Assembly: GCA_946965045.2 (NCBI GenBank)
Contig: OX337231.1
Coordinates: 1,364,001-1,428,000 of the forward strand
Source: Epithemia pelagica
Lineage: Eukaryota; Bacillariophyta; Bacillariophyceae; Surirellales; Surirellaceae
Length of the DNA: 64,000 bases
Direction of reading: 5' to 3'
The notes beneath the pieces were generated by a model that ran no database searches, was not told where the DNA came from, and saw only the letters and a list, made by a program, of their open reading frames with translations. This document shows, in pieces, positions 11,201-20,745 of this stretch. A program made the translations under genes and the position numbers. Every line of letters begins with the position of its first letter. Position 1 is the stretch's first letter.

Positions 11201-12693
11201 TCACAAACTTTCCCACTCGTAGTACCACTTCGAATGTGTGCCACTCTACCAGTGTACCAAGCCCTGGACGTTCCCCCTTGTCCGTGCTGAAAAAACGCTT
11301 GCACCTTGTCTCCCACCCGAGCTTTAGATGGATCAAGATCAAACCAAACATCTTTGTTCCAGACTGTACTGAAAGCTGATGATGAAGTAGGAACCTGAAC
11401 CAGCATTTCAAAATCATTGACGTTGGGGGTTTTCGCTGGTTCATTAGGCAACGGAAGACGAAAACGAACAGTTTCTTTTGTTTCGTCAAAGAATCGGACG
11501 TCAACCTTGGCTTCGTCACGCTGGCGATTCCACGTAACTTTTTCGACTTTAGCAGGAACCCAGTCTGCTTCGGAAACCGGAGGCTGATCATTTTGATCCT
11601 GCCGTTGCTTAGAAAATATGCAAGACACCTTTCTATACACTCTACACATTGACCCTCTGAGAGGCAGGACAGGTGATTCGCCTGATTTAGGTCCACTCTT
11701 GGTGTCCGATGCAGGTCGCTCGAATGAGGGTGTTGGACTGTTTGATTTGAAAATCGCATTCGCATCAGTTGTGTGAGGTAGTGGCCGTTTCTGACTGGTC
11801 GACACGGCATTTGGTTGTAATTTTGTAGCTGTAAGATTTAAGGGAGGTTTTTGTTCACGCTCAGCTGAAACTGAGCCGAGTGTACCACTGCTTTCTGTGT
11901 CCAACCTCTTGCGAGGTCTGGGAGGCGACGACACATTGGATGTAAGCTCGTCCGTCCTTGGTTGTTGTTGTTGTTCTTGTCGTTGCTGAAGCTTCTTGCG
12001 TTCTTCTTCCCATTCTTTCAGCACAGACGCGGGTATCGTTTCCCAGCCATCAGCGTTGGAATACTTTGATTGCTTCGTCAAGTCAATCGGGGAAGCGGCG
12101 CTCCCTGGACTTGCTGTCAATCTGGACAAGATACTCAATTTCTTTTTACATTTGACGGATGTTGGTGTCTGTACAGTCCGGTTCCTCTTTGCAGAAGATT
12201 CGTTGCCAGCTTCACATTTACCGGATGTCTGTGTCAAGTCAATGGGCGACGATACAGAACTTCCGGGACTTGTCAGACTCGAAAGAGAGCTCACTTTGGT
12301 TTTCCGTTTCTCCTTTTCAAGGTGCTCGTACCCTCGCAAGCGAGCTTTGAACGGTGTTTTTCGAGCTTTGACTACCTTCTTGGTTTTGACGCAAATTTCA
12401 ATACCAGACAGTGATCGTCCTCTCGATGAAGATGACACTGATAACATGGAAACGGACGACGTATGTGATTCTGACGCGCTATCCGTAACTTTCCGTTTCA
12501 GCTTGGAAGGAGTATCGGTCGAAGTCGATCCCAGGCTCCTCTTTTTCACGGAATGAAAGAACGACGTGATCGACGCATTCTGAAGTCTTTTCCTCTTGGC
12601 TGCAGGAGACATGATTTTGGCTTTTGTACTATGAGAAGGAGGAGAGAGAGTCAGAGTATTGCTGTTCGTATTGTTGTTGTTCGGGTCCTTCAT
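8206..12693 (-). CDS. Large protein with two Tudor-like repeats, a PIP-box-like motif and an unrecognised C-terminal domain
   Basis: From the chosen ATG the product is 1,495 residues; the frame stays open to 13077, and a second candidate ATG (MSPAAKRKR) lies at 12612. The basic N-terminus carries NASITSFF (about 39-46), which resembles a PCNA-interacting PIP box except that N replaces the usual Q. A Ser/Lys-rich disordered region follows. Two related blocks of about 250 residues (about 343-600 and 760-1017) each begin RGSMCRV and contain KVEKVTW/KIEKVTW, a GDKVQAFFQ/GDRVQGFFQ strand, a YDDGE/YDDGD loop with flanking aromatics like a Tudor or chromo-barrel reader, PEWL, and DSKT near the end. 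The last 300 residues form a helical domain I do not recognise. A chromatin or replication-fork role is plausible from the PIP-like and Tudor-like parts, but it is inference. Confidence 0.6.
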   Translation of the reverse strand: MKDPNNNNTNSNTLTLSPPSHSTKAKIMSPAAKRKRLQNASITSFFHSVKKRSLGSTSTDTPSKLKRKVTDSASESHTSSVSMLSVSSSSRGRSLSGIEICVKTKKVVKARKTPFKARLRGYEHLEKEKRKTKVSSLSSLTSPGSSVSSPIDLTQTSGKCEAGNESSAKRNRTVQTPTSVKCKKKLSILSRLTASPGSAASPIDLTKQSKYSNADGWETIPASVLKEWEEERKKLQQRQEQQQQPRTDELTSNVSSPPRPRKRLDTESSGTLGSVSAEREQKPPLNLTATKLQPNAVSTSQKRPLPHTTDANAIFKSNSPTPSFERPASDTKSGPKSGESPVLPLRGSMCRVYRKVSCIFSKQRQDQNDQPPVSEADWVPAKVEKVTWNRQRDEAKVDVRFFDETKETVRFRLPLPNEPAKTPNVNDFEMLVQVPTSSSAFSTVWNKDVWFDLDPSKARVGDKVQAFFQHGQGGTSRAWYTGRVAHIRSGTTSGKVCDVIYDDGELEKNIPLSSTFVNILRNGFHHPEWLQGLPVQQQTRGRGRKNGVVESVTSRGHVLVAFTDSKTGNVSKQKMAYMNVVQPVIRLVEERIAESNKHEWYRGSPHSTPASKKRPTASGDEKVSDLKDEGSITASTKCQNHGSQPGQQPSSANKSTGCGPTVSKNGTDNLNAHPDNSSSSVAPSKSVPHNEDQPTGPSRLTQRMMVEQTDKHATAATADKENIGSTPKYVSSDEAKQSVVKADMALSPHQKPTRSVPMPQRGSMCRVFCKTSSILSRELKGKEETEAEWFPAKIEKVTWARGKANLLLRYFDQTSTTVHYTHSESPRSLRTLNDQDFEMLIPVSGSSTAFQTVWKGERFYDRDPTGVEPGDRVQGFFQNGEGGTSTSWFSGRVVDVRGTPEKLAVCDILYDDGDYEKDIPLSSNNVHLIQKGQERPEWLIGLPLHREKKGRGVKLETAVVDSVEPKGVVKLALTDSKTKKVRFEKTSYSMAVDLVLKAACLTVAEHRTHHWFEGSCPVHVSVNPSSSRPQCNRKKCASKTTVKHTNTGPVESSSAKPNAERPVLKTLGHVATQEKSRRVVGKPGKENDTTMLGINIKTTSEFTVKRNGRRPKETLTEMKTKRRGRKKVHLMEQVTEEAKFVSMQVFDHQGDGRLIKPHHDDSSCSRKNEIHPALGKALEKSLHSCFSHIGSELLNFTCIYHNRSPTLDIRKSLVTLMLRGPTSGTTTFPDCQRMQLGEKYLHLTLAQDPKIHEQFIKDAGTTFWTDCLNCLMEDHYTLEGDEVRMTNFAINRVAQSVHVKACCAEFFLRLLEYELGDYPASSREFDIHNIDERKLLKDIAGHRRGPKEALEKFWNALVKQWLLLGHFILGEPTGLLQSEENVSKESLHFLQEQSSRLLTILGRITSHMAWLHHVLDREDQNKIAHLLYNNASRLLDQNEFDPSPFFSGYTSLNDHWNQVRLRLVLDLDKRIVPEVRPILADLMDVGAVFNIIFAY

Positions 12694-13464
12694 GAGTTGC
12701 TGCCAAAGCGAAAAATGGAGAACGTGTGCGGGTTTTGCAGTCGCCAACAATCCGCAACATTTTCGAATGCGCCCGCCAGGGACTGAGAGATTCTGGCGCA
12801 CGCAAGACGAGCTGGAGTTACAAACCCCAGAGGATTGAAGATTTTTCACGAGAACATTATTCAATCGCATAATCCAGGAACACAATACCGATAGTTCGCG
12901 ACTGAACAAAGAGATTCTCGAGTCGATGATTTTCTCCAGTCGTCCTTCTCTGTAACTCAATCTCCAGCGGAACAAGTTTTCATGCAAAATCGCTTCACCG
13001 CTGGAAAACATATCCGCGCTGCAAAATATGCCGACCCGGCGTGGCATGGCGCGTCGAGAGGCGAAGCAAGCGCTCATTCATGTCGTCCGTCTTCGTATAC
13101 CTTTTCCTAGAGTAGCTCTAGCACTCGGGGAGAACATCTCTCTAGGAGTAGTTTAACTCTTACTCCTACAATACAAGCAATAACATGGAATCAAAATGCC
13201 GGGCTCCAATTTGGTCCGTCTTTTCCTGGAGTGGCCCCTTAGTAACTTTTTGGCCTGCCTTTGTAACTATCAGTTTTCCATGTTCTGAATCTCATGGAGG
13301 TAAATGTTTTCGAGTTTTTCATGAGCGTCAAAAGTCCAGGAACCAGTCTATTTCTGGACAACAAGTCTTACTTGAGAGACGTGCGCGCGATTCATTGCTT
13401 TGTAGCCAGAGGTGTGTCAACGACCCAACAGAGACACCGCGACAGATTGTATTAGTTCCAGTGT
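12694..13464. other. Intergenic and upstream region of the Tudor-like gene
   Basis: The Tudor-like frame continues to 13077 but reads as non-conserved leader sequence. A CTAGAGTAGCTCTAG-like palindrome lies near 13109. The ARL2 gene ends at 13465. No separate gene is supported. Confidence 0.4.
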
Positions 13465-14180
13465 TCAACCAAGGAGAAAGATGCGATTTCCAATATCTTC
13501 GACCATCCAGTCCATGGCCTCCACAAGTCCTAGACCCGTCACAGCACTGCAGGGTTGGATATTCCAATGCCGATTCTTGTAACGATCTGCTGTGTCCAAT
13601 TCTAGGGTAGAGGCAATTTCCTGAACGGTCAGTGCGCCTTCGACATCTTGTTTATTGGCCAGAATCAACAAAGTCGCTCCAGCCAAACGTTCGTGCTGCA
13701 ACAAGCGTTCCAATTCTTCCTTGCACAATTGCAGTCGCAGAGTATCGGAACTATCCACCACCCAAATAAGACCATCCGTGGATTCAAAGTAATTACGCCA
13801 GTAGGCACGAATCGATGATTGGCCCCCGACATCCCACAAATTCAGATTGTATCCACTGGAACTGTGTTGAAGGGTTTGAATATTGAATCCCAAGGTTGGT
13901 TCAATGGTATCAATAGGTTCCCCACAAAACTTTTTGAGGACCGTCGTTTTCCCGGCATTGTCCAAACCCAGAATTAAAAGACGAATCTCTTTTTCTTTTT
14001 GCTTCATCTGATATATCAGATAGATTCAATAATGACAATTGTCATCATACATGGCAGAGGAGACCAGGCAAATACGGGTATGAGAAAAGTCATGCACTCA
14101 CCAGTCCGCGGCATTGGCGAGAAAAGCTGCATGGCTACAACCAGATGGCGTACCTTGCGAAGTATTGTCAGTAATCCCAT
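13465..14180 (-). CDS. ARL2: ARL2 small GTPase, two exons
   Basis: Exon 1 is 14180-14154 (nine codons, MGLLTILRK) and exon 2 is 14007-13465, with an intron of 146 nt that has GT at 14153-14152 and AG at 14009-14008. The spliced product is 189 residues, close to the usual 184. It has the P-loop GLDNAGKTT, switch I region PTLGFNI, WDVGGQ, and NKQD for guanine specificity, and it matches ARL2 family landmarks such as [18 protein letters not shown] and CSAVTG. ARL2 works with tubulin cofactors in tubulin dimer biogenesis and with lipid-modified cargo release. The tiny first exon restores the conserved N-terminal amphipathic helix that exon 2 alone lacks. It is transcribed away from the retrotransposon that begins 270 bases further on. 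Confidence 0.93.
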
Positions 14181-14449
14181 GGTGTCTATTCAAGATGGCT
14201 AGGGATTCGCCCTCTTTTTTATTCTCGGAAGTCGTTGGATGGGATATTTACGTGAAATTGCCTACGACGTGTGGTCTTCATGGTCGATTGTCGGGATGCG
14301 TAAGAGAAGAAGAAGGGGGATAGCGAGGCCCTCATTGTTTTGGGGGATAAGAAAGAGGGTTGTGGGGGATGGCTTCGCCGGCCAGACGGCGACCCCACTT
14401 CCGATTGAAAGAAAGCAGAGAATTCGTCATCGGTCGAAGAATTCTTGTT

Positions 14450-14627
14450 GTGTCTGTCGTGCGTACGTTGGAGCGGGGCAGTTGATCGCACATAGACTAC
14501 GACAAGCCCCACCGGACTTGGACATCTCTGATGCGATGTCCATGCTCACAATTCTTGAGATTGCGAGCATTGCAACTGCCATCTTGAGAGGTCTACACAG
14601 AGATGGATAGACTAAGACAATCAAAAA
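14450..14627 (+). repeat. Split direct repeat A1 of element 2
   Basis: This 178-bp unit starts GTGTCTGTCGTGCG and ends GACAATCAAAAA. It recurs as A2 at 22041-22140 plus 23250-23326. Differences seen: T/C at 14543 versus 22133, and G/A at about 14605 versus 23304. The gag ATG follows 16 bases after A1. Confidence 0.9.
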
Positions 14628-14643
14628 CAACTTTGGATCTACG

Positions 14644-17490
14644 ATGACTGTTACTACTGCCTTTGACGACGAGATGTTTTCCAACATGGAAGACACGGTT
14701 TCTCCTTCTGATTCTGGTGGTACTGAGGGCAACGGGACTGCCACCTTGGCTCAGTTTATCTCTCAGCCTTCTCAGTCCGAATCCCATTACGGTACAAACG
14801 ATGATGATGATTTGTTGAGTCTTGATGGTAACCCTCCTTCTGTCGAAGACTCTGGCCACGGTCGTCGTCGCACTCGTTCGAACAGTTCCGGAAGTCATGA
14901 GTCCCGTTCGTCTAAGAGTACGAAGCTGTCGAAGAAAGCGGTGAAACCTTCTCCGAATCCCGATCAGGATGACGAAGGTACTACCCCGGCAAACTACACC
15001 TCCAAGAAATCTTCTGCCTCCTCCAAGGTGACCCATAAGAAGATTTCGAAGAAGGATTTGGTCTCTTCTAATCGCCATCAGCCCCCACGTGGAACAGAGG
15101 ATAACACCAAGACGCCGACTTCCCTGTCCCGTCCCTCTGATCTTTACCGAGTTCCCATCCCGTTCTCCCAAGATACTCTTGAACTGGTCGATTCAATGAA
15201 TCCTGTGGATTGGTCTGACGCTTTTAGCTCACCCTTTCACCGATCTTTGGATAAATCGTCGAACTCCTGGTCTGAATTCTTCGACAAGTTTGATACCGTT
15301 TCTTGTGCAGAAAAGCTCCAACGCTTTATCTCCTGCGACCTTGGTTCCAACACCCCATTGGCCTTTTTAGGTGTTGACCGTCGTGGCAAGATCCGTATCC
15401 TCCACAACTTATTGGTGGCCCCGAACACCGGAAACTTCGTGAACCCCGATCCGATTTTCTTTGGCCTTTCCCATTGCAAGTTCGAATCACCCCCTATTTG
15501 GCTGGATCCCGAAGACGTGGATGCTTTACTGCTTTCAGTCGAGCATCCTGATGTACCTTCAGCTCATGAGATTATGAAGTTTTGTTGTATCGACAAGAAT
15601 GCTCCTTCTTCGTCTAAGAAGTCCCGTGCAGCCGATACATTGCCCTCCTTCCATTTCGATACCCTTCGATTTGGCTCCCTCAAGAAGCCGACTGCAGACT
15701 TGGATGAAGCAGCGACTACCTTCTCTTTGAAAGGTTTGTTCCCCCTTCATCCTGCTCTCTCAGGTTTATTGTTGAGTCACTTTGACGCCCAAGAACTCAA
15801 TTCCTCAAAACACTCGGCCCCTTTCCTCGCTTCATTCATTTTCAAGTTTCTGAATGATCGTTGGACAATGTCAACTCCCCAAGAACTTCAAGCCAAGTGC
15901 ACCTCAGTCCCTATGTATCATGACCTGTTCAAGTCGAGCCTCCCTCTGTTTAGGTTCCTCTGGTTTGCTCATCACAAACGGTCATGTGTGGAACCTATTG
16001 CCATTGAGGTTCCCCCGAACTCATCTGAAGCGACGACTGCCTTTGAGTCATACAAGTTTCAGCTATTCCCCTTTCTGAAAACCGAACCAACTTCTTGTTC
16101 TCCCCAAGGTATCCTCCCTCCACCTGTGCTGGACGCCCCTGTTGCCCCTCCCCATGGTCAACCACCAACATTTGAGAACTTTAGAGTCAATGAACATTCA
16201 GCCGCAAGCCATCCCATTTCAGCTGATACAATTTACATGACTGAGAAGCTTACCGATAAGTTGTCTGACGCCATTGCTAAGCACACTTCCAAGTTGACAC
16301 GTGAGAAAGAAGACGAAAAGAAAGAGATTTTCAAACACACTACCCACCTTCGTAACGCCATAGTGTTTGGCCAGGTTGGTCCTTCCTCGTTGGAACTCCC
16401 TTCTTCTCCATCCGAGATCGCGACCGAGTTGTTCCATCAGAAGAGTACGCATACTCTTTATTCGACGATTCACGCTCGTGTCTTTCGGAAATCAGACAAC
16501 GCCTGTTACATCCTTTTTGGTCAATGTGGCGTTTTACAAAAGTTTGGACTCCGTTGGCGAGGAAATGACCATCCGAGCGGATTTTCTCCTTTCTCTTTCG
16601 ATCCTTACTGTTGCTCTGGTCCTGACTCCCACCTTGCTCTCGACCATGACATTCAACATGCTATCTACGAGAGCTCATTGCGGAGCGATAACGGGCTTTC
16701 AACCAAAGACATGAGAGAGATTTTTGTGAACGAAAAGCTTTTTTGTCCACTTACCTGTGATGAGTATCAAACACAACTCCGTTCATTTTATCTCTTTGCA
16801 TGCGCGATTTGGAACAACGAATGTTTCGTTGCCCTCCAACTCCATAAGATGGTGGAGCACATCTTATCGAACCGATATATTTACCGCAGCAGCCAGGCAG
16901 TTGACCCTACCTTCCTTTGTCGTGTCCTTTTCTCGATTGATTTTGCGATTCAACGATTTATCGATTCGTATCTTGAAGACGCCAAGTGTGTTGAGGATAT
17001 CCGTTGCGACCGCCTTGAATTCCATATAAATAAACTCTGCGACAAGATCGAATCCAAAGAAGACATTTGTAAGATGCTGCCGAAGTTTATCGAATCAGCG
17101 ATTCGGGCAAAAGCGAAGACTCAACATGACTTTCTCAAGAATTCGTCGGCTTCCTCCTCTACTTCGACAAACCCCAAGAAACGCAAGGCCTCTGTTGAAC
17201 CCGACCCTTCTCCACCAACGGTTGTCCGATTCGATTCACCGGCTGATTGGTGTATACCCGCTGACCTCCAATATTCTCGAGTGTTTCCTCGCTCTGTTTT
17301 GGCGAAAATCCCCCACATGACGGCCGATGGTGTTGATCGTCCGTTTTGCAATAAGCTCTTTACCTTGAAATATTGCAAAAATGGAAACCAATGCCATTTC
17401 AGTCATGCCGACCCTCGAGAACATGGTAAAGGCCCAGCTATGTCGTCATTTTACAGGAAGGCCTTCAACGACGCGAAAAATAATTCTTGA
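14644..17490 (+). CDS. Gag-like protein of element 2 with C-terminal CCCH zinc finger
   Basis: The product is 948 residues. Residues 1-180 are rich in Ser, Lys and Asp and probably disordered. The middle has no domain I recognise. Near the end (about 902-920) is C-X8-C-X5-C-X3-H, starting CNKLFTLKYC and ending CHFSH, a CCCH-type RNA-binding zinc finger rather than the CCHC knuckle usual in retroelement gag. It is followed by a short basic tail. By position, immediately after A1 and before the RT frame, it is the first ORF of the element and presumably forms the RNA-packaging particle. It stops with TGA at 17488-17490, but the same reading frame stays open beyond, into the RT polyprotein. Codon use looks similar to the following ORFs. 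Confidence 0.75.
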   Translation: MTVTTAFDDEMFSNMEDTVSPSDSGGTEGNGTATLAQFISQPSQSESHYGTNDDDDLLSLDGNPPSVEDSGHGRRRTRSNSSGSHESRSSKSTKLSKKAVKPSPNPDQDDEGTTPANYTSKKSSASSKVTHKKISKKDLVSSNRHQPPRGTEDNTKTPTSLSRPSDLYRVPIPFSQDTLELVDSMNPVDWSDAFSSPFHRSLDKSSNSWSEFFDKFDTVSCAEKLQRFISCDLGSNTPLAFLGVDRRGKIRILHNLLVAPNTGNFVNPDPIFFGLSHCKFESPPIWLDPEDVDALLLSVEHPDVPSAHEIMKFCCIDKNAPSSSKKSRAADTLPSFHFDTLRFGSLKKPTADLDEAATTFSLKGLFPLHPALSGLLLSHFDAQELNSSKHSAPFLASFIFKFLNDRWTMSTPQELQAKCTSVPMYHDLFKSSLPLFRFLWFAHHKRSCVEPIAIEVPPNSSEATTAFESYKFQLFPFLKTEPTSCSPQGILPPPVLDAPVAPPHGQPPTFENFRVNEHSAASHPISADTIYMTEKLTDKLSDAIAKHTSKLTREKEDEKKEIFKHTTHLRNAIVFGQVGPSSLELPSSPSEIATELFHQKSTHTLYSTIHARVFRKSDNACYILFGQCGVLQKFGLRWRGNDHPSGFSPFSFDPYCCSGPDSHLALDHDIQHAIYESSLRSDNGLSTKDMREIFVNEKLFCPLTCDEYQTQLRSFYLFACAIWNNECFVALQLHKMVEHILSNRYIYRSSQAVDPTFLCRVLFSIDFAIQRFIDSYLEDAKCVEDIRCDRLEFHINKLCDKIESKEDICKMLPKFIESAIRAKAKTQHDFLKNSSASSSTSTNPKKRKASVEPDPSPPTVVRFDSPADWCIPADLQYSRVFPRSVLAKIPHMTADGVDRPFCNKLFTLKYCKNGNQCHFSHADPREHGKGPAMSSFYRKAFNDAKNNS

Positions 17491-17688
17491 CATGGTACCG
17501 GGCCGATTGATGATACTGGTAATGTTGCTCCTTCCTCCTCTAGCAAAAACCGTTCTTCTTACTTCTCATCTCTCTGCCCACCTTCCCCACCAATCGCTCG
17601 AAGACAATCTATCCCTTCTTCCCCATCAGCAGATCCCATCCCTTACCGAGTCCCAAATACTCCTTCACCACTGATTCCCCAAGTCTTT

Positions 17689-20600
17689 TTGGATGAACGT
17701 CGAATCTCGTCGTCTGATGTTGCTCAAAAGATTCTGCTCCCCAGCACTCCAAGCCTTCCCAAACCCGGCGTCCGTTTCACGACAGAGTTCAAGACTAAAA
17801 TTTTCGACTTGCGGAAACCAGCATGTAGAGTTGCGAACCCGAACTCCCCCAAACCCAAACCTACTACACGTCCTATACTACGTTCCCCCAAGAATGACCT
17901 ATCTAGACAAGACCCAACGGATAATACTTCACCCACAACGATTATTCCAGATAACGACGAATTTATCAAGGACATCGAAATTGCATCGACTCGGAACCAC
18001 GAGCAGGACGAAACCCTGACTACTACACAACACCAACAAATTCCTTTTGGCAAACCGCGATTGTTAGGCTCACCTTCTCCGAATATTTCTTCTGACTTGT
18101 CGGGAAAGTCCCTTCAACGGAATCTTTCTCGACTTGAATCTGAGATCCATTTGGGAGAATCTATGCTAGGTGAGTCTAACCCTGTTTCCATTACCAATAC
18201 CACAACAGACAACCACGAAAACCCCTCCCTTGTTGACTTTCAAGGAGGCAACCTAAACTATCTACCAAACGACCCAAAGCTGATTTTTACTCATAAGATT
18301 CAGCGCCCACCACTAGCTACACCAACCCATGAACACAAGATCGAGACAATCTTACACATCAGCAAGGAACAAGTTCCTGCTCCACGACCATCACCTTTTC
18401 GACACCAGACGACAGCCGATGCAGCAGAATTCAATTCAAATCTCATTGCATCATTTGGGTTTGACCTCCAACGATTGTTCGATGCATACCCAGGCACGAC
18501 GATTAGCCCAGGCTCTGAGTTCCGTCCGTTAGGATCGATTGCCCAGCTCCTTCGATACCACCCTTTCTGGAACAAGATTCAAGACACATTAAAAAACGGG
18601 GCCAGCTACGACTTCAAACCTCTTCCCCCAGATATCAACCGACAATTTGAAAATGATGCGATACTCGCATATGGGAACCACGCTTCCGCTCGACAACGCC
18701 CAGAAGCTCTTATCAAAGTCTGCAAAAAAGACACGAAATTCGGTTACTCGTTCCCCATATCATTTGATTGTGCACGACAAATCTAACAAGGCCGGGCTGG
18801 ACCACTGGGCGTTGCCCAACATGCCGGAATTGATGAGCACGGTAACATCGTGATCAAAGATCGTTTAGCTCACGACCAATCTTTCTCCTTGGGATTTGCG
18901 CCGTCCTTGAACGACTTGGTCGACGAATCGGATTTAATTGACCTCGTCTTTGGATGGTGTCTCGACCGCATCATCCATCAAACCGTAGCTCTTCGGCAAC
19001 AATTCCCAAACAAGCGTATTCTCGTCTGCAAGTTTGACTGGGGTTCCGCCTACCGAAGAATTAACGGTGACGGAATCTTAGTGGCCAACACAATCACAAC
19101 AGACGCGAGTGGAGACTTCGCAAATCTCTTGACCCGTCTCACCTTTGGTGGCCGTCCGCACCCCGCAATGTTTAGTACATTTTCAGAGGCAGCCTGCGAC
19201 CTCTGCAACGATGTTGCAGATTTGGACGAGTGGGACCCCTCTGTTTGCCGTTCGCCTTTACAAGACCTTATGGGCAAAATCCAACGGCTCGATGAATCTA
19301 TCCCATTCCATCCAGCCCAACCCATGGCTGTCGACGTCGAGCCCAGACCACAAGGATACCACGACGTGTATATTGATGATATGATTCAGCTTTTTGTGGA
19401 TTGCGAAAAATTTATCAACCGAGCACCAGGCATCGTCCCTCTGGTCCTCCACCTACTGGTTCGACCATCCATGCCGGATGAACCGATCGACCGAAACGAC
19501 ATTCTTGCCGAAGACAAGATGAAAGCAGAGGGAGCACCGTCAGAAGAAATGCGCGTATTGGGCTGGATTATTGACACACGCCGGTTACAGATGCGCTTAC
19601 CTTTTGACAAGTTCACATGCTGGTCTCGCGAAATTGAGACTTGGTTAGATCCCAAACGAGTTTATGTGACTTTCAAAGAGTTGGAGTCGATGCTGGGCAA
19701 AATGATTCATGCCTGCAAAGGCATCCCCTTAGCATTATACTACACCAAGAGGTCCCAAGAATTGAAAGAACACATTTTGAGCAAACACCAAGCCAAAAGA
19801 TCAGATAACAAAGGCCTCAACGAGCACGTCAGGGACGTACCTTCCGCTAGAGTCCAAGACCTCCCCAAACCCTGGTTCAGGTACAAGATTCCAAAAGCAG
19901 TTAGACAGGATCTCCAAGTATGGACGAAACTTTTGGCAAAAGCCCACAAAGGGATCAGCCTCAACCTACTTACCTGCCGGCGCCCAACTCATGTTATGAT
20001 TGCTGACTCATGCCCGTATGGCATGGGCGGCTTTTCCGTCCGTACCGGCAAGGCGTGGCATGTTCCTCTCGACCCCGAGATTTATGCCTTAGCAGCAAAC
20101 AAGACGGACACAGAAACCGACGAACTCGGCCGAGACCCCGACCTCAAACTCTCAAACAATCTGTTCGAGTTTGTGTGCCAAGTGGTCACGATTTGGGTAG
20201 ATTGTTTGGCCGGTGCAGTCCCAACCGAATCCTGTGTGCTCGGGCTATCAGATAGCAGCTCAGCCACTGGATGGATGCACAAATCATCCTTTGGGTCCAA
20301 CAAACCCAACCACCAACGGGTATCTGAAAAACTAACAGACTTGGTGTTAGAATACAACTTTCTCCTCCACCCCGAGCACATCCCGGGCAAAGCAAATGTG
20401 GTTACTGACCTTCTCTCTCGCACGTTTGATTGTTGTGACAAAGTTCTAACGCAAAAAATCCATTCCCTTTACTCTTCCCAGATTCCGCAGAACTTCCGGA
20501 TCTGTCCCATACCCAACGAAGTCGCGTCATGGATCTCATCCGTCGCACCGCGGCTGTGCGAATATTCTTTGGACGAGTTGAATCGTCCAATGAGGCCATC

Positions 20601-20745
20601 GACAGGACATGGGGGAGATGGCTCCTCCATCTCAAATTGTTCAGACTCCGAGACGACCCCTTTCTTGACCGAATCAAGACCCTTCGTACGCGATCGCAGA
20701 TCGTTGGCACCTTCCTCCAACGACTGCGAGATGGAGCTTTCTTGA
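17689..20745 (+). CDS. Reverse transcriptase-RNase H polyprotein of element 2, interrupted by one stop
   Basis: Frame 1 is open from 17491 and the first ATG is at 17689. A TAA at 18784-18786 divides it; the reading frame resumes immediately. The first 365 codons are Pro/Ser/Thr-rich and then lead into the RT fingers. After the stop come a GPLGVA-like stretch, KFDWGSAYRR (first catalytic Asp, about 19030), YIDD at 19369-19380 (the catalytic pair), then an RNase H-like domain with ADSCPYGMGG (about 20002), NNLFEF, LGLSDSSSATG (about 20236) and VVTDLLSR (about 20399), which supply the D-E-D-D set. The last 217 bases overlap the recombinase ORF in another frame. The TAA falls between recognisable RT motifs and is most simply a point mutation, so this copy may be defective. 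Confidence 0.85.

Noticed and set aside
11996-12556. 186-codon plus-strand ORF
   Set aside because: It is antisense to the disordered N-terminal part of the Tudor-like gene and has no domain.
14219-14449. Search for a target-site duplication of element 2
   Set aside because: No direct repeat is seen between the left flank (ending near 14449) and the right flank (from 23491), which agrees with recombinase-type integration.
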